From X23 sp050251575 (lineage in GTDB: Bacteria; Bacillota; Clostridia; SK-Y3): a DNA stretch of 25,840 nucleotides. Position 1 is the stretch's first letter. Each line of letters starts with the position of its first letter. Shown here piece after piece: positions 23,190 to 25,840 of the stretch. A program made the translations under genes and the position numbers. The stretch is from positions 1-25,840 of the forward strand of contig JBFWMP010000027.1 of assembly GCA_050251575.1 (NCBI GenBank), read 5' to 3'. The notes under the pieces were generated by a model, which worked only from the letters and a program-made list of their open reading frames with translations, was not told where the DNA came from and did not search any database.

Positions 23190-23474
23190 TTATTGTACTT
23201 TTGCAAGAACATCACTTTGTCTCAAAATCGTATATTCCTGACCATCAATCTTCACTTCTGTTCCTGCATATTTGCTGATAATAACTTGATCACCAACTGC
23301 TAATTCCATTTTAATTTCCTTACCGTCTACTACACCACCAGGTCCTACAGCTACAACCTCAGCCATCTGTGGTTTTTCCTTGGCTGTTCCCGGTAATACG
23401 ATACCGCTTTTTGTAGTTTCTTCACTTTCCAGCATCTTAATAACTACTCTGTCTGCTAAAGGTTTAATATTCAT
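23190..23474 (-). CDS. groES: Co-chaperonin GroES (Hsp10)
   Basis: A 94-residue co-chaperonin, the lid of the GroEL chamber. The start MNIKPLADRVVIKMLE, the mobile loop EETTKSGIVLPGTAKEKPQ (about 18-36) with its IVL contact, and the ending GQEYTILRQSDVLA are canonical. AAGGAGG lies seven bases before the ATG. It is the first gene of the operon, behind a HrcA-type operator. Confidence 0.99.
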   Translation of the reverse strand: MNIKPLADRVVIKMLESEETTKSGIVLPGTAKEKPQMAEVVAVGPGGVVDGKEIKMELAVGDQVIISKYAGTEVKIDGQEYTILRQSDVLAKVQ

Positions 23475-23531
23475 GTGTATACCTCCTTAAGTTAAATTTA
23501 ATATTTAATACTTCTACTATTGCTCATCTTA

Positions 23532-23558
23532 TTAGCACTCAATTCAAGTGAGTGCTAA
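23532..23558. promoter_or_regulatory. CIRCE element, HrcA operator of groESL
   Basis: A perfect consensus match: TTAGCACTC, nine spacer bases, GAGTGCTAA. It lies just downstream of the groES -10 box, so HrcA repressor bound here would block transcription until heat shock. hrcA itself is not in the window. Confidence 0.97.
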
Positions 23559-23569
23559 TTACAATAATA

Positions 23570-23598
23570 AATATATATAATCTGATTTTTTATAGCAA
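23570..23598 (-). promoter_or_regulatory. groESL promoter
   Basis: Minus strand: TTGCTA (23593-23598), 17-base spacer, TATATT (23570-23575), ending about 11 bases before CIRCE. Spacing and operator position are those of HrcA-controlled vegetative promoters. The 86 bases between this and the gnd stop show no clear terminator. Confidence 0.65.
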
Positions 23599-23684
23599 AT
23601 ATTACATTTGGCTATTACGCCTTATTATTGCCATATATCTCCGAATATATAACCCTCTCTTCTAATCCCTCTTATTTTCTTAAA

Positions 23685-25109
23685 TTACTCATTTATATTT
23701 AACCATTCTGTATGAAAAATGCCTTCTCTATCAATTCTTTGATAAGTATGTGCTCCAAAATAATCCCGTTGTGCCTGAAGCAGGTTGGCCGGCAAATACT
23801 CGTTTCTATAAGAATCGAAATAGTTTAATGCAGAACTGAAGGCCGGTATAGGAACTCCATTTAATGCTGCCGCACTCACTATTCTTCTCCACCCACACTG
23901 AGACTCATGAATCACTTGCTTAAAAAAGGGATCAAGAAGCAAGTTTTCTAACTTTGGATTCTTTGCAAATGCTTCATCAATACTATTTAAGAATCTGGCT
24001 CTGATAATGCAGCCTCCCCTCCACAGTAATGCAATCTTCCCCAGTTCCAAACTCCATTCATATTCCTCTGATGCTGCTTTTAGCAATGCAAATCCTTGTG
24101 CATACGAGCATATCTTAGATGCATATAAGGCATTCCTTATATCTTCAATAAATTGCTGTCGGTCTTTTTCAAAGAAAGCCTCAGGTCCTGATAATACTTT
24201 AGAAGCATTTATCCGCTCCTGCTTAATAGCTGACATGTTTCTTGCAAATACTGCTTCCGTGATGGTAGGTGCACTTACTCCTAAATTCAGCGCTTCCTGT
24301 GCTGTCCACTTCCCTGTCCCCTTTTGCTGTGCAGTATCCTTAATCATATCAACTAAAGGTGCTCCTGTCAGTTCATCTTTTCGTCCTAAAACATCAGCAG
24401 TAATCGCTATCAGATATGAGTTCAATTCCTCACCATTCCATTTAGCAAATATTTCTTTCATTTCTCTTGCAGACATCTTAAGGATTACTTTCATAAGATA
24501 ATATGCTTCAGAAATCAGCTGCATATCGCCATACTCAATCCCATTATGAATCATTTTTACATAATGTCCTGCACCATCAGGTCCCAAGTAACTGCAGCAA
24601 GGAACATTATTGTCTACTTTTGCAGAGATATCCATCAGAATTGGTTCGATATGCTTCCACGCTTCATGATTTCCTCCGGGCATAATACTTGGTCCGTTAA
24701 GCGCTCCTTCTTCTCCTCCGGAAACGCCTACCCCCATATAGAGTATTCCTTCTTTTTTTAGTTCATCTGTTCTTCTGCGGGTATCCTGAAAATATGAATT
24801 GCCGCCATCTATAAGAATATCTCCCTCCCCTAAATAGGGAATAATGCTCGTAATCATGGCATCTATAGCTTCTCCGGCCTTCACCATCATGAATATCCTT
24901 CTGGGTTTTTTCAATGACCGGATAAGCTCTTCGATAGAGTATGCCGGAAGGATATTATCTATATCCTTTTCATTGTTTTTTATAAAATCCTCTGTTTTTA
25001 AAGCGGTTCTATTATAAACCGAAACCACATATCCGTTACGCGCCATATTTAGCACAAGATTTTGTCCCATCACCGCCAAGCCAATCAATCCAATATCTGC
25101 TTTTTTCAT
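23685..25109 (-). CDS. gnd: 6-phosphogluconate dehydrogenase, decarboxylating
   Basis: A 474-residue cytosolic enzyme of the oxidative pentose phosphate pathway: 6-phosphogluconate to ribulose 5-phosphate, CO2 and NAD(P)H. The Rossmann motif GLIGLAVMGQN is at 7-17, the substrate block GVSGGEEGALNGPSIMPGG and the catalytic region KMIHNGIEYGDMQ are intact, and the C-terminus has the substrate-binding tail (AHTYQRIDREGIFHTEW). Length is normal for the long homodimeric form. Translation from TTG 25115 is possible, but the ATG at 25109 is nine bases from GGAGG. It appears to be a single-gene unit between hcp and groES. The neighbouring 0.3 kb repeat ends about 120 bases from its start. Confidence 0.97.
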   Translation of the reverse strand: MKKADIGLIGLAVMGQNLVLNMARNGYVVSVYNRTALKTEDFIKNNEKDIDNILPAYSIEELIRSLKKPRRIFMMVKAGEAIDAMITSIIPYLGEGDILIDGGNSYFQDTRRRTDELKKEGILYMGVGVSGGEEGALNGPSIMPGGNHEAWKHIEPILMDISAKVDNNVPCCSYLGPDGAGHYVKMIHNGIEYGDMQLISEAYYLMKVILKMSAREMKEIFAKWNGEELNSYLIAITADVLGRKDELTGAPLVDMIKDTAQQKGTGKWTAQEALNLGVSAPTITEAVFARNMSAIKQERINASKVLSGPEAFFEKDRQQFIEDIRNALYASKICSYAQGFALLKAASEEYEWSLELGKIALLWRGGCIIRARFLNSIDEAFAKNPKLENLLLDPFFKQVIHESQCGWRRIVSAAALNGVPIPAFSSALNYFDSYRNEYLPANLLQAQRDYFGAHTYQRIDREGIFHTEWLNINE

Positions 25110-25230
25110 ATTCAAGGCCCTCCACTCTGTAATCTTTCTATCACATTTTAAATATACCCTAAAAGTCTGGAATTAAACGACTACTATGTAAAGAGCGTCA
25201 AAATCTTCGTTTATACTATTACGCAGTGTA

Positions 25231-25545
25231 GAAAGAATGCGACGCAATGTACCGCAATTTTGCGTTGGTTGTATCGGTTGTCATCGGTTGCATTGGTTGT
25301 CATCCTGAGCGTATGCGAAGGATCTTATGTTTTAAAACTCAAGATTCTTCACTACGTTCAGAATGGCAGGTACCCTTCACACATCATGGATTTTGGTGTC
25401 GTAGGGACGTATGGCAATACGTCCGCTGTTCCCGGTTTTCGGTCGTATATCCATACGACCCTACATATGGTATATGTGTCATCCTGAACGCAGTGAAGGA
25501 TCTTATACATAAAACTCAAGATTCTTCACTGCGTTCAGAATGACA
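25231..25545 (+). repeat. Inverted copy R of the 0.3 kb hairpin-rich repeat
   Basis: The plus-strand block matches the minus strand of 21044-21331. It holds two long imperfect hairpins of the GTCATCCTGA...AAGGATCTT / AAGATTCTTC...TTCAGAATGACA kind (25298-25368 and 25477-25545). Between them lie GACGTATGGCAATACGTC and GTCGTATATCCATACGAC palindromes inside GTAGGG...CCCTAC arms. It fills most of the 555-base gap between gnd and hcp; the rest (25110-25230) shows no gene. Confidence 0.85.
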
Positions 25546-25617
25546 GATAACGTCGCATTATTCTACTGTTGTGCCACAAATCAAGGTGTCTGATCCTCTG
25601 ATTTTAGTTTCGCATAC

Positions 25618-25653
25618 AAAAAAGCGGTATGTTGTTTGAACATACCACTTTTT
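25618..25653 (-). terminator. hcp terminator
   Basis: On the minus strand AAAAGTGGTATGTT pairs with AACATACCGCTTTT around a short loop (one G-T pair) and runs into TTTTTT. It begins 12 bases after the hcp stop. Confidence 0.88.
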
Positions 25654-25664
25654 AAATACTCTAT

Positions 25665-25840
25665 TTATGCACCCATAAACATTTTCATATCATCATCAAC
25701 ATTTGTAACTCCGCCGATTCCAAAGTTTTCAACTAATACTTTCACAACATTTGGCGAAAGGAATGCCGGCAATGTTGGTCCAAGGTGAATGTTTTTCACA
25801 CCAAGATATAATAATGCCAACAGCACGATTACCGCTTTCT
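25665..25840 (-). CDS. hcp: Hydroxylamine reductase / hybrid-cluster protein, C-terminal 58 codons
   Basis: The frame enters from the right edge and ends at TAA 25665. It reads KAVIVLLALLYLGVKNIHLG, then PTLPAFLSPNVVKVLV, and closes with DDDMKMFMGA, the characteristic C-terminus of Hcp (prismane protein). Hcp is an iron-sulfur enzyme of anaerobes that reduces hydroxylamine or nitric oxide and protects against nitrosative stress. The cluster ligands lie outside the window, so only the family is assured. It is followed by a strong terminator. Confidence 0.93.
   Translation of the reverse strand, partial: KAVIVLLALLYLGVKNIHLGPTLPAFLSPNVVKVLVENFGIGGVTNVDDDMKMFMGA

Noticed and set aside
25247..25543. 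Plus-strand frames of 98 and 75 codons upstream of gnd
   Set aside because: Same repeat-derived peptides as in the left copy; no ribosome site and not protein-like.

Overview
The window is AT-rich DNA from an anaerobic, probably spore-forming member of the Clostridia (Firmicutes). This rests on the gene families (NdoA/NdoAI, a GerS-like lipoprotein beside alr, a YaaH-like GH18 protein, CIRCE-controlled groESL, hybrid-cluster protein), on strong GGAGG ribosome sites and on frequent TTG/GTG starts. The species is not identifiable by eye. Every gene I accept lies on the minus strand, so transcription runs from high to low coordinates. Gene starts were set from ribosome-binding sites and family alignment, and several are downstream of the longest possible ORF start.

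From right to left. (1) 25.8-23.2 kb: the C-terminus of hcp, then gnd, then groES-groEL behind a perfect CIRCE operator. The gnd-groES-groEL block is bracketed by two inverted copies of a roughly 0.3 kb palindrome-rich intergenic repeat (21.04-21.33 and 25.23-25.55 kb). (2) 20.8-13.0 kb: a GH18/SH3 protein, an intergenic region with strong unexplained stem-loops, then a tight housekeeping/sporulation cluster: coiled-coil protein, acpS, nnrD/E, GerS-like lipoprotein, alr, then the ndoAI-ndoA toxin-antitoxin pair with its own promoter, and a conserved membrane-anchored protein. The 3' end of alr runs into a small tandem repeat that supplies its last residues.

(3) 12.8-4.6 kb: a catabolic locus made of a LacI-type regulator, a three-part TRAP transporter (dctP, dctQ, dctM), an SDR oxidoreductase, a dihydroorotase/allantoinase-type amidohydrolase and an NAD-dependent epimerase. 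A 16-bp motif occurs four times, at 7119, 11439, 11680 and 12831. Copies lie upstream of lacI, upstream of dctP and upstream of the amidohydrolase, with one more just after lacI. This looks like the regulator's operator and defines a local regulon. The dctP leader also carries two consecutive long inverted repeats with perfect 12-bp arms, a candidate structured leader RNA. The substrate is unknown; an imported carboxylate with an amide or ring-amide bond is the simplest guess.

(4) 4.5-0 kb: a conserved hypothetical protein with a TTG start, a polar amino-acid ABC transporter operon (binding protein, permease, ATPase) ending in a terminator, and the N-terminal 228 codons of a multi-spanning membrane protein that runs off the left edge.

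The least ordinary parts are the LacI/TRAP regulon with its motif set and leader structure, the inverted repeats around groESL-gnd, and the unassigned stem-loop region at 18.9-19.0 kb.
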